This document shows positions 10,766-25,118 of a stretch of 64,000 nucleotides of DNA, piece after piece; position 1 is the stretch's first letter; each line of letters begins with the position of its first letter. Source of the stretch: Gymnothorax reevesii (taxonomy: Eukaryota; Chordata; Actinopteri; Anguilliformes; Muraenidae). The stretch is from NCBI GenBank assembly GCA_029721435.1, contig CM056573.1:47342501-47406500 (forward strand). Direction: 5' to 3'. The notes under the pieces are model-generated. The model searched no databases. It had not been told where the DNA came from and saw only the letters and a list, made by a program, of their open reading frames with translations. The position numbers were made by a program, and so were the translations under genes.

Positions 10766-13439
10766 CCTTTCAGGAATGTTTTTTCTGGGTCTATTGCTCC
10801 TTAATGCACTCAGTTCTTCTGAAATCACTATAGGCATACCCTGGAGACACGGGCAAGCTGTCAGTGAGAAACCGCAGTCCTCTTGTTCTCAGTTAAATAT
10901 TTCAAAACAGCATCTCTGCTCTGAGTATCCCGCAGACAGAGTCCAGCATCCTCCTCTACCGAGAAAATTTATGGCATACTAAGTGCCAGCAGTTCATAAT
11001 CCACAGGCTGAATGTGGCTTTAAAGGAAATGCAAATATTTCATTTGGACAAAATGAAGGGGGAAAGACTTGAGCGCTTTTGAGTCAGAGTCAGTTGTAAG
11101 GAACTTGAAGATGTGACAATGATGAAAAATAATCACCATAAACGCTATAAACATCTATCACCTCATAAAGCAGTGCGCTGCCTGGAATAATGTACAGGCA
11201 AGGAAAACAGCATGCATCTGTTTTCCCGGCATTAAAACATTTTCTTTATGAAAATGGGTTGACTCTCATTGATTCCTCATTGCATAAATTCATAAACATC
11301 TCAATGAAGTGCAACATAAGCAATTTTAGAAAGTGAAGAATTGATGATTGCAAGATTGCATAGAAAAAAGTCTAGCGCATCCAAAGATTGTTTTGTGAGC
11401 CTTCGTCTGCTCCCTTAAACATTTACATACAGAATATGTCTATTTTTCCGAGGAGCTCACAGATGTTCACATCACCCATGAAGAAGGCGTGCGTATGCCT
11501 GTTCGATCTAGTCGATTTCACTAAGCCATTAAAAAAAAATCAATAAAATGGTCTTAAAGCTTTCTTAAAGTTTTTGGATCTGAATCCTGCCACATCTTAA
11601 AATTGGGACAGATCTGAGAGCATTTCAAAACTGTTAAAAACAGAACATTGGACATGAAAAAGAATGATATACGGCTGCAAAACAAAGATGAAATGAAACC
11701 CTGGCGAATTAGATTGACCGCGAGCCCAGGCCCCTACTGGAACAGCTCTGCTAAATGATTCGTGTCAAATTCAAGAGTGTGCAAATGGAAGAAATGCTAT
11801 GTTTCATTAACTGCGGGGCAAAAATAAAATAGAGTAATTCTTACAAAAACACGCTATAGCCAATGTAGCCTGCCACCATCACCGCCATTATATACACAGC
11901 AGGTGATCAAGAGGGAAAGGGACGGCCACGTTTTACTTTCAGGGATGTATCTAATGACTTTGTGATGATAATGTACAAGCATTTCGGCAACATATGTGAA
12001 CACATCAAGTAAAAAAAATTACACTTCATGACACTAAGTAATTTTGAGATAAAGGCTGCTAAGGTTGGACTCTTTTGACTGGATTTGCGACAGCGGTTTA
12101 CTTCTTGCGCAATTAGATTGAAACTAATACGTGAGTCACTCTAATTTTTGACATCAAATACTTCATAGCTACACACAACAAGCTATAGTAAAAAGTAAAA
12201 TAAAGTCCAAGTGTCATAAAAAAAGTCAGTATTTACTTGATGCATTTACAAATGTACTTGCCCTTATGTCTAACATAAGTTTATTTACAAGCTTTGTACA
12301 CCATACAAACTATAAGATGACTAACAAAGCAACTGCATGAAGCTCATGCCACTCTCTAAAACCTCAACAACAAAAAAAAGTTTAAAAACACCAAGGCATT
12401 AGGACATTCTAAACAGCATTACTTTGCGTTGATCAGGTTCATTTAGCATGTTTGCATTGGTTTTGAAATAATGAACAAGCGTCACGCTTGTTTACTTGCT
12501 GCCCTATTGGCTTTAAGACACGGACCAAAGGGCTCTGACTTGATTAAAGCTTTTATTGGATTCTTATTTTTCCTCGAGGCATTCTATCACTCTTGTGCCT
12601 AAATCTTTTATCACTTGCCCAAAAATGACAATAAGTAATTGCTTCCAGATGTGACTGATTTGAGCTGGATGCCAGGGTTCGTTTCCTGCTTCAGCTTTGT
12701 CCGACAACCTATTACACCTCCTGGGGAACAGCTAGTAAAATAAAAGGCTGGCCTGTAAATCAACACGCGAGTTTCTTCAGGTGCCGGCGTTAAAAAGGTC
12801 GCCACAATTAAGAGCAGATCTTGTTTAGTGGGATATGCACTTCCCTCTATGAAATTACATTCATAGCCTGTGTGTGTGTCTCCGAGCCATCTCAGTCGAT
12901 GCTTGTCTCACTGCTAAGAGCACACAAACATACAAACACATAAGCAAGAAAGGCTATGTTCAGTTAAGGTTTATTTATCCTATTAGAGGTCACTGATTTA
13001 TAGACAGATGTGTCTGCTGAGCAGCTTTTCAGATGAATAGCAAAATTCTCCCCAATGATGGTTTGTCCTTTAGTGTTCTGACACTTTAAGGCTGGGAGCA
13101 TGGTATCACGTCAGTAACCATTTAAATGGGGGTGGTTGATAATAACAAATAACATTGCTGTATTATTACAGGTTCAAATTGTCGAATTTTAATAATCAAC
13201 CCCTTGAACTCTCTTGAGTTTTCCCTGTAGTAGGTTCAACGTCAGAGAGAGCAATGCGACATACGCCAATGAGCCAAAATGCAGATGCAACGAATAATGT
13301 TGATAATCTCATAACAACAGCACATGTCAAGGTCTGCTGACAGATCTTAGACGGTAAGCAAACAGTCATTTCCTTGTATTTAACGTGTTGGATGTGGGAA
13401 TTATGGGAGCTGAACAACTTAGGCAAGGGCCAAATCATT
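10766..13439. other. hdac9 intron sequence, no feature seen
   Basis: Unique-looking AT-rich intron between exons 14659-14746 and 9421-9540. No exon, TIR pair or tandem repeat was noticed. Confidence 0.4.
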
Positions 13440-14085
13440 ATGGCCTAACGAGTGGGTCAGAGCATCTCTGAAGATCCTAGACTTTTTGGTTGCTCCCTGT
13501 CAGCAGGCGTGAGCACCTGCGCAGAGACAAAACTATGAACCAGCGACAGGGCTTTGGGTGCCCAAGGCTCATAGATGCAGGGGGTTAATGAAGGCTATCC
13601 AATCTGGTCCAAACCGACAGATGGGCGACTATGGCACAAGTCGCTGAGAATTTCAATCATATTTACACAAGGAATGGGTCACAACACATATTGCGATTTT
13701 TAGCTTGTAGACCAGTCCAAGTGCCCACTCTAGCCCCGGTCCACCTCTAAAAGTAACCCCAGTGGGCACCTGCACTTCAGAGCTGGACCTTAGAGCAGTT
13801 GAAGAAGGTCGCCTGGTCCAGGGAATCTCATTTTCTTTGACATCACATGCTTCAGATGGGTATGTGCGCATCATCTACCTGGGCAGAGATGGCATCAGGA
13901 TGCACTGGGGGAAGATCATAAGCTTGTTCTGGGAGTGTGATACTCTAGTGGATGTTCTGTTGGGACTCCCTAATTTTGGGAATTTCAGTGACATCAGTTT
14001 GATGGTGCTGTTTGGCTGCACAAGGGAGGCCTTCACTTTACTAGCAAGGTAGTCTTAATCTTGTGGCTGATCAGGGTACATATTG
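13440..14085 (+). mobile_element. Decayed Tc1-like transposon fragment
   Basis: The plus strand retains the outline of a Tc1-like transposase: an ACCAGTCCAAGTGCCCACTC segment, then L-D-RAVEEGRLVQGISFSLTS equivalent to W---EQWKKV-WSDESRF-LH, then DGYVRIIYLGRDGIRMHWGK equivalent to DGRVRVRRLPGE. The acidic SDES motif is lost. It ends GTGGCTGATCAGGGTACAT, close to the family 3' end. The element is heavily decayed, with no TIRs found. Confidence 0.6.
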
Positions 14086-14658
14086 GGTATCTACTGGTTG
14101 CAGTGCTTCACTGAAGCTACATCACACTTGTGTTTACAGAATTGTACAAACCCAGCACTTAATGGCTCAGCATAAAGGCCACAGTATTACATCACATGGA
14201 AAATATCAACATCTTATACAGCATTTTATACACATCTCCACATCAGGACATATTTGGGATTATTGGAAATCTTTGGATCTCCACTAGAACATAAAAAATT
14301 GGCCTATAGTTCCACAGTTTTGAACGTAGCAGCTGCATTTGACAGACCTGTATATGGGTCTGAAGGTTTTATGGGGTTAATGAATATCATGATTAATTGT
14401 AAAATCAGTTGCATAAGCGACAAGACATAGCTATGTATAAGGGTAATGTAAACATCAAGTACCGTGGATTCAGCACAAAGGGCAAAAGAGTCCCCTCATA
14501 TTGAAATTCAGTTCAAATGAATCTAATTTCACGTTAGCCTTACATCTACTGCAAGAGAAAAATAGCCATGCTTGATGCTTCTGGGCTGACATGGAATCAA
14601 CAAATGTATAAATGATCCTAACACTGATAAAGCCACAAAATATTTAAGAAACACCTAC
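14086..14658. other. hdac9 intron sequence
   Basis: Intron sequence next to the donor of exon 14659-14746; nothing recognised. Confidence 0.4.
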
Positions 14659-14746
14659 CCAGTCAACAATTAATATCCGGGAGACGTTCAACTTCTGTCT
14701 CAGGTACTTTGCAGCAATCGCGACTGAGTTAAAGAAGCAAAACCCC
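14659..14746 (-). CDS. hdac9: hdac9 exon: [21 protein letters not shown]
   Basis: The 88-nt exon gives one base to complete Met and then [20 protein letters not shown] and VSRILIVDW. Human HDAC9 reads [20 protein letters not shown] and ISKILIVDL. The exon holds the GFCFFN pocket wall and the beta strand leading into the zinc-ligand loop. The Trp before DVHHGNG is HDAC4-like; human HDAC9 has Leu. Acceptor tctctctgtcgtag and donor TGG|GTAGGT are clear. Adjacent exons join in phase. Confidence 0.96.
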
Positions 14747-15325
14747 CTACGACAGAGAGAAGAAAAGTAATTTAAATAAACATATTTTGTGGAAATGGCA
14801 CCGCAGTAACAGATTTATTTTCCAAGCTAAATGATCTGAGAGGTTATGACTGCGGGGCTGCCCTGAGAGAATTCCCCTCTCGCCCCGCTCACCATCTGCA
14901 CATAATTAAGCGGGGTACATACGGCGCAGGTGAGAGCTGGTGAACATGGTGCCGGTACACATGCTTGGTCTGGAAAGTGCAGGTGATTGTTGATCTGCTT
15001 ATAGATGAAGAGGTCTCTGCATGAAATCTAGGTCTTGCAGTGAGCTTGAATCACCGAATTATCTGTGTTGTGATGCTTTTTTTAAAAATTTTTTGATATA
15101 TGAGCACCTGAGAATAAAAGTGATCTAACTCCATATTTGTCTTTTTTTCCTAATTTTAATCTTAAAATAATTCCTGAGTGGTCAGTCTGTTTGTTGCAGT
15201 AATGAATTAACTCAGTGTAGTTCAAATTTAAACTCAATTTAAAACAAAAGAGATTGAGAGGACTTTGTGGGTTTGGCATTCCAACTCTTCATTTATATGA
15301 AAATAGTACAAAGACAACATACAGT

Positions 15326-15660
15326 ACTAGTCAAAAGTTTGGACACACTTCGCTAATGTCTCAGCACTCTGTTGATAGAGAAATTTAAACAGCTTTACTT
15401 CTCTGTATAATCTCAAAAGGAATTTTGTAAAAGGTCAACAGCCAGAAGTGAAAAGAGAATAACTGAATTGTTTGAATAGTGTCCACAATTTTGGAATTCT
15501 CAAAGAAGCCATATTTTGCAAAGTAAACAGACAAATACACTGAAAAAATTGAGACTTTGGATCAATGTAAAAAAAATTGTGTCAACTTGTTACAGCTAAT
15601 TTTTTTAGTTTTTTCAATTGAAAAATTTTTTACAAAGGTAATTTTTTACCTTTTGTAAAA
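15326..15660. mobile_element. Tc1-type terminal repeat fragment and AT-rich inverted repeat
   Basis: CAGTACTAGTCAAAAGTTTG at 15332 is a common fish Tc1 TIR. Its partner was not found, so the element is truncated. It is followed by an AT-rich stretch (15540-15660) with short inverted repeats around TTTTACAAAGGTAAAAAATT. Confidence 0.45.
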
Positions 15661-15689
15661 AATTAGAGCAGTGGAGCAACTGCTGTAGT

Positions 15690-17454
15690 TTTGAAAGCAA
15701 AATGTTTTCTAATTCTTGGTTGATGGTGGATTTTAGCTGCTTAACACTTCATGGCCTCCTTTTTCATATTTTTTGTTTTTAACATGGCAAATATTTAAGT
15801 TGGTGACTCATCTCGACTGCAGGCAAGCCAGTTTAGCTCCCAGACTCTTTTACTATTGACCCATGTTGTAGTAAATGCAGGATGTGGTGTTTGACATTGT
15901 CTTGCTGAAATAAGCAAGACTTTCCCTGGGGAAAAAAAAAAACAACATCTGGATGGCAGTATATTTTGCCCAAAATATACTGTTTAGTATTAATGTTGTC
16001 TTCATTGATGTGTGAGTTAACCCATGCCATGCACACTAATGCATCCCCATACTATCATAGATGCTGGCTTTTGAACTGTGTGCTGCTAACGACTGGATGC
16101 TCCCTCTCCTCTTAAGCCTGGAGGACGCATTGTCCATGAATTCGAATAAGAATTTCATGATTTGATTTGTGAGAATGCAGCACAGTTTTATAATTTGCCT
16201 CTGTTCGTCTTAAATGAGCTTAGGCCCAGAAAAGGTGGCAGCATTTCTGTTTCTTGTTTAAATATGGGTTTTAAATTGCATTTGTGAATTCAACAGAAAA
16301 CTGTGTTCACTGATAATTGTTCATAGAGGTGTTCCTGAGCCACCGCAGTGATTTCCACTACTGAATCCTGTCTTTCTTTCAATGCAGTACCACATGAAGG
16401 CCTGATGATCATGACAATTGAATATTGGTTTTTGGCCTTGTCCCTTGCATAGAGATTTTTTCCATTTCTCTGAATCTTTTAATGATATTATGTACTATAC
16501 AAGGTGAAATCCCCAAATTCTTTGCTATTTTACTTTGAGGAACATTATTCTTAAATTGTAGCAATGATTTCCCAATGCAGTCTTTCAGAGAGTGATGAAG
16601 CCCTCACTATCTTTTCTGCTGAAGGGCTTGTTATTCCCATTCATACCACTCACCTGTTGCCAATTAACCTAAATGGTTCTGATGTGTTCCACCAGTAGCG
16701 TGTTCAACAGCATGAGTAGTAGCTAGGCACGCACGCGTGTACGCGCGGGTGGCTCCTGAACGGAAACTTAGAGAGTATTTTCGAGAGTATTTTCCAAGAT
16801 GGCGGCTGATAAACTACAGGCATTCATAGTGAGTGAATTAGCTTCATCTAATCCAAGCTTGCGTCGGTTTAGAGACAATTTCGAAGAAGAAATCACTGTT
16901 TGCTCGGAAAATATTACAATAAACGGTTGAAACTTGAATCCTTACCATTCACGCATCTTGACAGCGCGCTTGGGAGAAGGTAAATGGTGAAAGTCTTCGA
17001 TTTATCAACAGTTGTCAGCTGCTGTGGCACAAGATTTCCTACCTGCGCCGCCATCTTTGATCGAGTGTACTCGCTTGGCGTAACTGCTCGAAAGTGGTCA
17101 CGCGTGTTCTCGCGAGTACCCGCGAACAAAATTCCGTTCAGAACCGAGCACTCGCGAGTACTTGCGAGTACTCACGCTGTTGAACACGCGTCAGGTGTAT
17201 TTTTTAAAGTATTATTCAACCTTTCCAGTCTTTTGTTGAACCTGTCCTAACTGCTTTGAGACGTGTTGCTGGCATCAAACTATAAATGAGCCGACATTTT
17301 TTAGAAACTAAAAAACTTTTCAGTTTCAACTTTTGATATGCTGCCCTTGTACTATTGTCAAGCGAATATAGGGTAAGAGTGATTTACAAATCATTGCATT
17401 CTGTCCTTTGTTACATTTGGCACAATGTCCCAACTTTTTTGGAAATAGGGTTGT
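15690..17454 (-). mobile_element. Antisense Tc1-like transposon (CCCCAATTCC family), interrupted
   Basis: The minus strand reads as the same transposase superfamily as copies 1 and 2. SCLFQQDNVKHHILHLLQHG at about 15855-15930 is the FQQDNAKPHTA block with the following Asp region, and further upstream N-terminal blocks continue to about 16660. The outer TIR survives at the right end: CCCAACTTTTTTGGAAATAG then GGTTGTA at 17454. The 16698-17189 element lies between its 5' leader and this TIR. Many frameshifts make it inactive. Confidence 0.75.
16698..17189. mobile_element. 492-bp inverted-repeat DNA element inside the Tc1-like copy
   Basis: The ends are GCGTGTTCAACAGC (left) and its exact inverse (right), with longer imperfect arms (TGAGTA, then GTTC-GAACGG) containing many CG steps. 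Flanking sequence on both sides belongs to the 15690-17454 element. A 43-codon open frame at 16800-16931 (MAADKLQAFIVSELASSNPS...) may be a remnant of an element gene. Superfamily not assigned; no clear target duplication. Confidence 0.65.
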
Positions 17455-20400
17455 ATTTGACTACATTCCCAAACAGATGAAAGACCTAACGTTGAGAACG
17501 GGATCTGTGTGAGGATGAACTGTCAATTGTGGAGGTAACATCATAAACCGTTAGGGAGGCTATGTAACACTTCTTAGTCTAATAAAAGCATATATTTCAC
17601 GTACTTTCCACTCACTGGCAAAATTACAGGACAGCCAGAGTGATTGACAGGTTATATTAACAACACATTACCACATTTTTAAGTGATGTGAACACAAGAT
17701 CATTAACTTGGCTCAGATAAATTTTCGAACTGATTGGTTCCCACAGAACAATTGAGTGCATCACTATATCTTGTTTACAGTGCGGTGTGTGCAGCACTTT
17801 AGACTCACTCAGTCTGAAACAGGCTGTTTTGGCTACTGGCTGTTTCAGGCCTCCCCTTTCAAGACCGCACTGTTGTGATTGGCCAACCACGAGGAAGCAG
17901 TGCCCAGTAAAATTAAGGGAACACAATAAAAAGGTTATGGTTGTATTTTAACCACTGATTCTTCACTTGGTCTCTCACTGGAAATTCATACAAGGGGAAT
18001 CTGCTTTCTTACTGAAGAAAACAGCCTCTTCTCGACATTGCGATACACTTTCACCAAATTCTTTCTGGTCTTCGCTTTAACTTTGTTCGAAGGCATGCAA
18101 AATTAGCCAGCAGTCAGGCATTATGCAAACATGTTACACTATAAGGTAGAGAGCTGTGTTTTCTGTCAGACAGAATAACTCCTTATGGTGTAGACATTGG
18201 GATTTGTAACTTTACTGACATTTTACATTCACAAAAAACCACAACAAAATTAAAGAAATGGAACATCCAAAAACGACTTCTTTAAAGTCTGACGGAATTT
18301 TGTGCGCTTCATCTGTTCATTAAAATTAATGAGATTAAAAAACCCGTTTGAAGAATATTTGTTTTTGGTTTGAGCCCTCCACATTCAACAACCGATCATT
18401 TTAAGAGGAGATGGGTAATCCAGTATTTCTACAAAAAGGTCAATAATTAACATCCTAAACCGCAGTATCACTGTAGTAGTAACGCCGGTGTAACGGGATT
18501 TTCAGTGGCATGCTGTGGGCCTCAGACCCTTGAACACATTATTGCTTTCAAGCTGTTCCTGTTTAAGATCATTGATCAATAATCATGTAATTTACTTATT
18601 AAATAACCAAGACCAGTATACAGTAAACCACTGACCAAAATATTCCAAACCCCCTGCACTTTTCAGAATTTGGCTGATTTTTGTCATCTTCAAGTTAATT
18701 TTCAGCCACAAAGGCTGGTAAATTGTCAAAGGGACACTCATGTTGACTAAAAATGTTGCTTGCTAACAATTTCAGCAAATTGTTGTCCATGCAATCTCAT
18801 GTTGTAGCCTTTCTCTTTGACGCAAAGCAATATGTTTTAATCATTAATCACAATACAGCTAATTGGTTGCCGATTTGTTCAGTAAAATTCATTCAATTTT
18901 CATATTCTTAATTGAAAATAGTTTGAAAGTTAACCTGCATTACAGTAACGTCACTGGCTGTCATTGGAGTTTTATTTTTACATAAGAAAATTTAACACGC
19001 AAACCTGAGTCAGCAAAACCACAATTTTAAAAACGCTTCCTTAGGCGTATCAAGCTGATCGGACACTTCCTCCTAGAAAAAACAAAGCACTCTAGTTTAA
19101 GTTTGTTGATAAATCCATTATCATAATTCAAAATTATTTTGGAAAATTTGTATGATCAGAGCTCAGATTTCATGGAATTCCACAGTAGAAAGGATTAGAA
19201 AACCACTTTCCGTCTTATACATCTGTCATAAATACCCACAGAAAGTTTTTAAGAATGAGAAGCACATTCTCACAACCCTCATGTGAGCTCCCTCTGAGTC
19301 TCCTCCCATTCAGCAACTTACATGTTTATTAGAAGTATTGAACCCATTGCATCTTCCATGATCCCATAATCCTCAGCTGTGTCTGATTTCATAGTGACCC
19401 CCCCTGTTGTGTGTTTGATGTATTAATACTCCCTCTTTCCAGTTGCAAGTTGCTAGATTGCAATTTGCTACAAGCGCTTAGAACCAATCAGCATTTACCA
19501 GTGAAACTCTTCATCTTTTGAAAGTAAAACAAAATCTTCAATAATAGTGATTTACAGAAGTTTCCGTCCGTGTCAAGTTAATAGGAACAAGCTCCAAAGC
19601 CTTTCTCTTAGTCTCCAGGATTGGGACCACAATGTTAATTGTGTTAATCCTTTCTTAGTCTGTTGCTCTGTCCAGTTTTTTTAGGAACAAACTCCACATC
19701 CTTCCTCAGTCATTCGGACTGGAACTGCGCCCCTCCTGATCTACTCCTGCCGGCCTTTTGACAGTTCGGCTCTGGTCAAGTGTGCATTCCACCGGCAGTC
19801 ATCCCAGAAATCCACTAGCCTGATATTGACAATGCTACATCCATAGCATCTAAGCTGAACTGTGCTATTCTACTCTAGGCTACGTCCCACTGTTCATCAT
19901 ATTCCTATCAATAAACCCTACTGTACTTTGCCTCCGCACTTGATTTCTTGCTTGGATCATAACACATGATCCGGACATGATCCATAACACGCTTTTTTTC
20001 TTTTCATTTGTAAATACTAAAATGTTCAGAGTTTAATCAACTCCTTCAGAGCCACATTAACTAGAAAATTTGTGTCCGTAGGACACAGATGGCCCCCCTA
20101 AAGAAAAAACCTGATAAAGACTTCACAGCATAAAGAATCAAGTCAATATACGCAAAAACTGGAAGAAGTTTGCAAAATCTGTTGAGTGGATTTGTTGAAG
20201 AAGTGGACAGACTACACCCCCTATAACAGCAAAGTAAAGGAAAACTGGACAAAATTTACTTAAGTTTAAACAAGAAAAATCATAAAAATTTTAGATATTC
20301 AGAAACAATTAACAATCAACCCTATACGGACAAACTGACAGACAACTTTAACCCTACATGCCCTCAGGCATATATTGCAGGGGCAAAAACATCTATTTGA

Positions 20401-20470
20401 ACTCATTCTTGTTAGAGTGTAATCAAAAGTTTCTGATCATTCGACTGTGCGTAAGATGAACACTACTTAC
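17455..20470. other. hdac9 intron sequence, weak repeat traces
   Basis: No exon is found. Segments at about 19610-19980 (ending near an AATAAACCCTACTG hexamer region) and 20070-20360 look like interspersed repeats but lack features allowing classification. Confidence 0.35.
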
Positions 20471-20476
20471 GTATCT

Positions 20477-22590
20477 CCAGTTTAGGCCTCCAATATAAAT
20501 CTGATGATACCATATCTGAGGTTTGAGCCTTTACTGTAATCCTACTAACCACCATAACTGAGGTTTGGGCCTTCACTATAAACCTGATGAACTACCATAA
20601 CTGAGGTTTGGGCCTTCACTAAAATCCTGATGAACTACCATAACTGAGGTTTGGGCCTTCACTGTAAACCTGATGAACTACCATAACTGAGGTTTGGGCC
20701 TTCACTAAAATCCGAATGAACTACCATAACTGAGGTTTGGGCCTTCACTGTAAACCTGATGAACTACCATAATTGAGGTTTGGGCATTCACTAAAATCCT
20801 GATGAACTACCATAACTGAGGTTTGAGCCTTCACTATAAACCTGATGAGCTACCATAATGAGGTTTGGGCCTTCACTATAAACCTGATGAACTACCATAA
20901 TGAGGTTTGGGCCTTCACTATAAACCTGATGAACTACTATAACTGAGGTTTGGGCCTTCACTATAGACCTGATGAACTACATTGACTGAGGTTTGGGCCT
21001 TCACTATAAACCTCATGATCTACCATAACGCGGTTTGGGCCATCACTATAAACCTGATGAACTACTATAACTGAGGTATGGGCCTTCACTGTAAACCTGA
21101 TGAACTACCATAACGGAGGTTTGGGCCTTCACTATAAACCTGATGAACTACCATAACTGAGGTTTGGGCCTTCAATATAAACCTGATGAACTACCATAAC
21201 TGAGGTTTGGGCCTTCGCTAAAATCCTGATGAACTACCATAACTGAGGGTTGAGCCTTCACTATAAACCTGATGAACTACCATAATGAGGTTTGGGCCTT
21301 CACTATAAACCTGATGAACTACCATAATGAGGTTTGGGCCTTCACTATAAACCTGATGAACTACCATAATGAGGTTTGGGCCTTCACTATAAACCTGATG
21401 AACTACTATAACTGAGGTTTGGGCCTTCACTATAGACCTGATGAACTACATTGACTGAGGTTTGGGCCTTCACTATAAACCTCATGAACTACCATAACGC
21501 GGTTTGGGCCTTCACTAAAAACCCGATGAACTACTATAACTGAGGTTTGGGCCTTCACTATAAACCTGGTGAACTACCATAATGGAGGTTTGGGCCTTCA
21601 CTATAAACCTGATGATCTACCATAACTGAGGTTTGGGCCTTCACTATAAACTTAATGAACTACCATAACTGAGGTTTGGGCCTTCACTATAAACTTGATG
21701 AACTACTATAACTGAGGTTTGGGCCTTAATTATAAACCTGATGAACTACCATAACGAGGTTTGGGCCTTCACTAAAATCCTGATGAACTACCATAACTGA
21801 GGTTTGGGCCTTCACTAAAAACTTGATGAACTTCTTTAACTGAGGGTTGGGCCTTCACTATAAACCTGATGAACTATTATAATTGAGGTTTGGGCCTTCA
21901 CTATAAACCTGATGAACTACCATAACTGAGGTTTGGGCCTTCACTATAAACCTGATGAGCTACCATAACGAGGTTTAGGTCTTCACTATAAACTTAATGA
22001 ACTACCATAACATGGTTTGGGCCTTCACTAAAATCCTGATGAACTACCATAACTGAGGTTTGGGCCTTCACTATAAACCTGATGAACTACCATAAATGAG
22101 GTTTGGGCTTTCACTATTAAACTGATGAACTACCATAACAAGGTTTAGGCCTTCACTATAAACCTGATGAACTAATATAATTGAGGTTTGGGCCGTCGCT
22201 ATAAACCTTATGATCTACCACTACTGAGCAGAGGTGTAAAATCCTGGGGGTCAGAAAGTTAAAGTCCTGCCAGGTTTTTCTCCCTCCCATAGAATGAGCT
22301 GATCACTGATATTGGCTCTATCTCCTGTCCAAAGTAAATCCAGGTGGTTGGAATAAAGTTCTAGGGAGGATTTTTACTTTTTGAACCCAAACTTTACACC
22401 TCTGCAACTGTGGTTTGGGGCTCCACTGTAAACCAGATGAACAACCAAACTGAGGTTTAAGCCATCACAATAATCCTGGTAAACCACCGAAACTGAAATT
22501 CAAACCTTCACTATAAGCCTGCTGAACTACCAAAACTGAGGTTCAGGCCTGCACTTTAAACGTGACAAACTACCCAAACTGAGGTCCTGA
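20477..22590. repeat. 43-bp minisatellite, about 45 copies, split by a MITE
   Basis: The unit is GAGGTTTGGGCCTTCACTAT followed by AAACCTGATGAACTACCATA and AC(T). About 41 units lie before 22225 and four diverged units at 22407-22590. A block of about 11 units near 20840-21035 recurs at 21260-21510 (offset about 468 bp; shared private variants such as TATAGACC and ACATTGACTG), showing higher-order duplication. The array lies in the intron between exons 22600-22655 and 14659-14746 and runs nearly to the former's donor. It is not CRISPR: there are no distinct spacers. Confidence 0.95.
22227..22406. mobile_element. 180-bp MITE inserted in the minisatellite
   Basis: The ends form an inverted repeat: GCAGAGGTGTAAAATCCTGG on the left, GCAGAGGTGTAAAGTTTGGG as reverse complement on the right. 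Minisatellite units on either side confirm an insertion after array expansion. Confidence 0.7.
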
Positions 22591-22598
22591 AGAACTCA

Positions 22599-23664
<1,066 letters not shown>

Positions 23665-23772
23665 CTCTAGCTCTCCCGAGGCCACTCTGGACGCCAGCTC
23701 GATGATACAGCCCACAGCCGTGCGTGCCGACGTGGATGAGTGCAGCTCATTCCAAACTGTGTCACTGTCCAC
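23665..23772 (-). CDS. hdac9: hdac9 exon: [13 protein letters not shown] segment of the deacetylase domain
   Basis: The 108-nt exon (36 codons, phase 0-0) encodes [20 protein letters not shown] and then [16 protein letters not shown]. Human HDAC9 reads VDSDTIWNELHSSGAARMAV and GCVIELASKVASGELK. Acceptor cctgtgtttgctcag is strong; the donor is GAG|GTGAGG. The segment forms a helix and loop at the rim of the active-site pocket. VDSDTIWNE is a class IIa hallmark, and IELASKVASGEL favours HDAC9 over HDAC4 (VELVFKVATGEL). Confidence 0.96.
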
Positions 23773-25118
23773 CTGAGCAAACACAGGGGTGAGCAAGAAG
23801 GCGGGGAAGGAGGGAAAGGGGGGAGGAGAAGAAAGCAAGAGACCAATTGGTGAGGGAGGGCTGGCAGGGTGACAGCCAATGTACAATAACATTAGTCTTC
23901 CGTCTTGGCCTAGCCCTGAGTTCCTTCTGGACGCAGCTCGGCCTCAACTTTACTCCTGCTTTTTTTTTCTTTCTTTCTTGTGCTTTTTTCCTCTTTTTAC
24001 TTGCACAGAGCTCTCTCCAATGGAAACACATTCCGGTCATGCCTCACTGCCATTCCCTGTTTAGATTTCTCATTACAAACAACATTACACGCATGGGCTG
24101 GATATGCCCCGTGTGCAAAGAACTCCAGCCACAACTGTAGGACAGGGAGACCCCAACTGCACGCTTGACTTGAATATGAATTCAATGAATCATCATTATT
24201 GCAACATCAAAAAATGGTTGCCGCACACAGGGACGGACCAACAGACTCCAATACAGGCATCAAGTGCTTTTTTGGTGGGGCTTGCGTCACTTTAAGACCC
24301 AGCCCATATCAATTTGCAGCATCCAAGTTCAGTTCTCGATACCGTCTGTACCACAACGAGCAACAATGCAAAATTCAATGCTTCAGTTTCTCTGTTTCAA
24401 AGCGGCCTAAGTTATTTTTCTTGTAAGACGTGCTCCAATCAGGCAGAGGAATATGACATTGAATTCTTCTGAATCAATGACTTTTCATGCACTCCGTTGT
24501 GGGAGCTGACAGTGCAGCCACCAGAGTTAATGTTAATTTGACAGCAATTTTCAGTAATGTAAGACCAACATGTTTCAGGAATAGTAGCTGTTAGATGGAG
24601 CAGATGGTTTGAACAGGCTATCCTCATTGAAAGTGGCAAACCGTTCAACGCAAATAGCAAAGTGTTCTTTATGTCAACAGAAGTGCTGCCTTGGCAAAAC
24701 CTTGATTTTGTGCTTGGGTAACCATTTTTGTGTTGAGTTTGATGCATACATTGTCACATCCTGAGTAATTTTGTACAGCCCAACTCTGAAATAGTTGGGA
24801 CGAAGTGTAAATTGTGAAAAAAATCAAAATGCAATGACTTTCAGATCACATGAGCCAATATGTTATTTACAATAGGACATTGATAACATTTTAAATGTTG
24901 AAACTAAGACATTTTACATTTTTATCAACAAAATGAGCTTATTTCAAATTTTCTGGCTGCAACAAATCACAAAAAAGTCGGGAAACAGGGGGAAAAAAAG
25001 CAGAAAGAACATTTAGCAAGTAATTAAAGTTAACTGGCATCAGGTGTGTAGCATGATTGGCTATAAAAGGGATGTCTTAGAGAGGCTGAGTCTCTCAGAA
25101 GTAAAGATGGCCAGATGC

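Noticed and set aside
9300..10804. Long open frames, His/Thr-rich on plus (up to 220 codons) and Cys/Val-rich on minus
   Set aside because: They are translations of the CA/TG repeat, lack any domain, and overlap each other in several frames.
21218..21430. Periodic open frame with YSEGPNLIMVVHQV repeats on the minus strand
   Set aside because: Product of the 43-bp minisatellite; a 43-nt period changes frame each unit, and only one-nt-shorter units keep it open.
20477..22590. Possible CRISPR-like array
   Set aside because: Units are contiguous without unique spacers, and the setting is an intron of a vertebrate gene.
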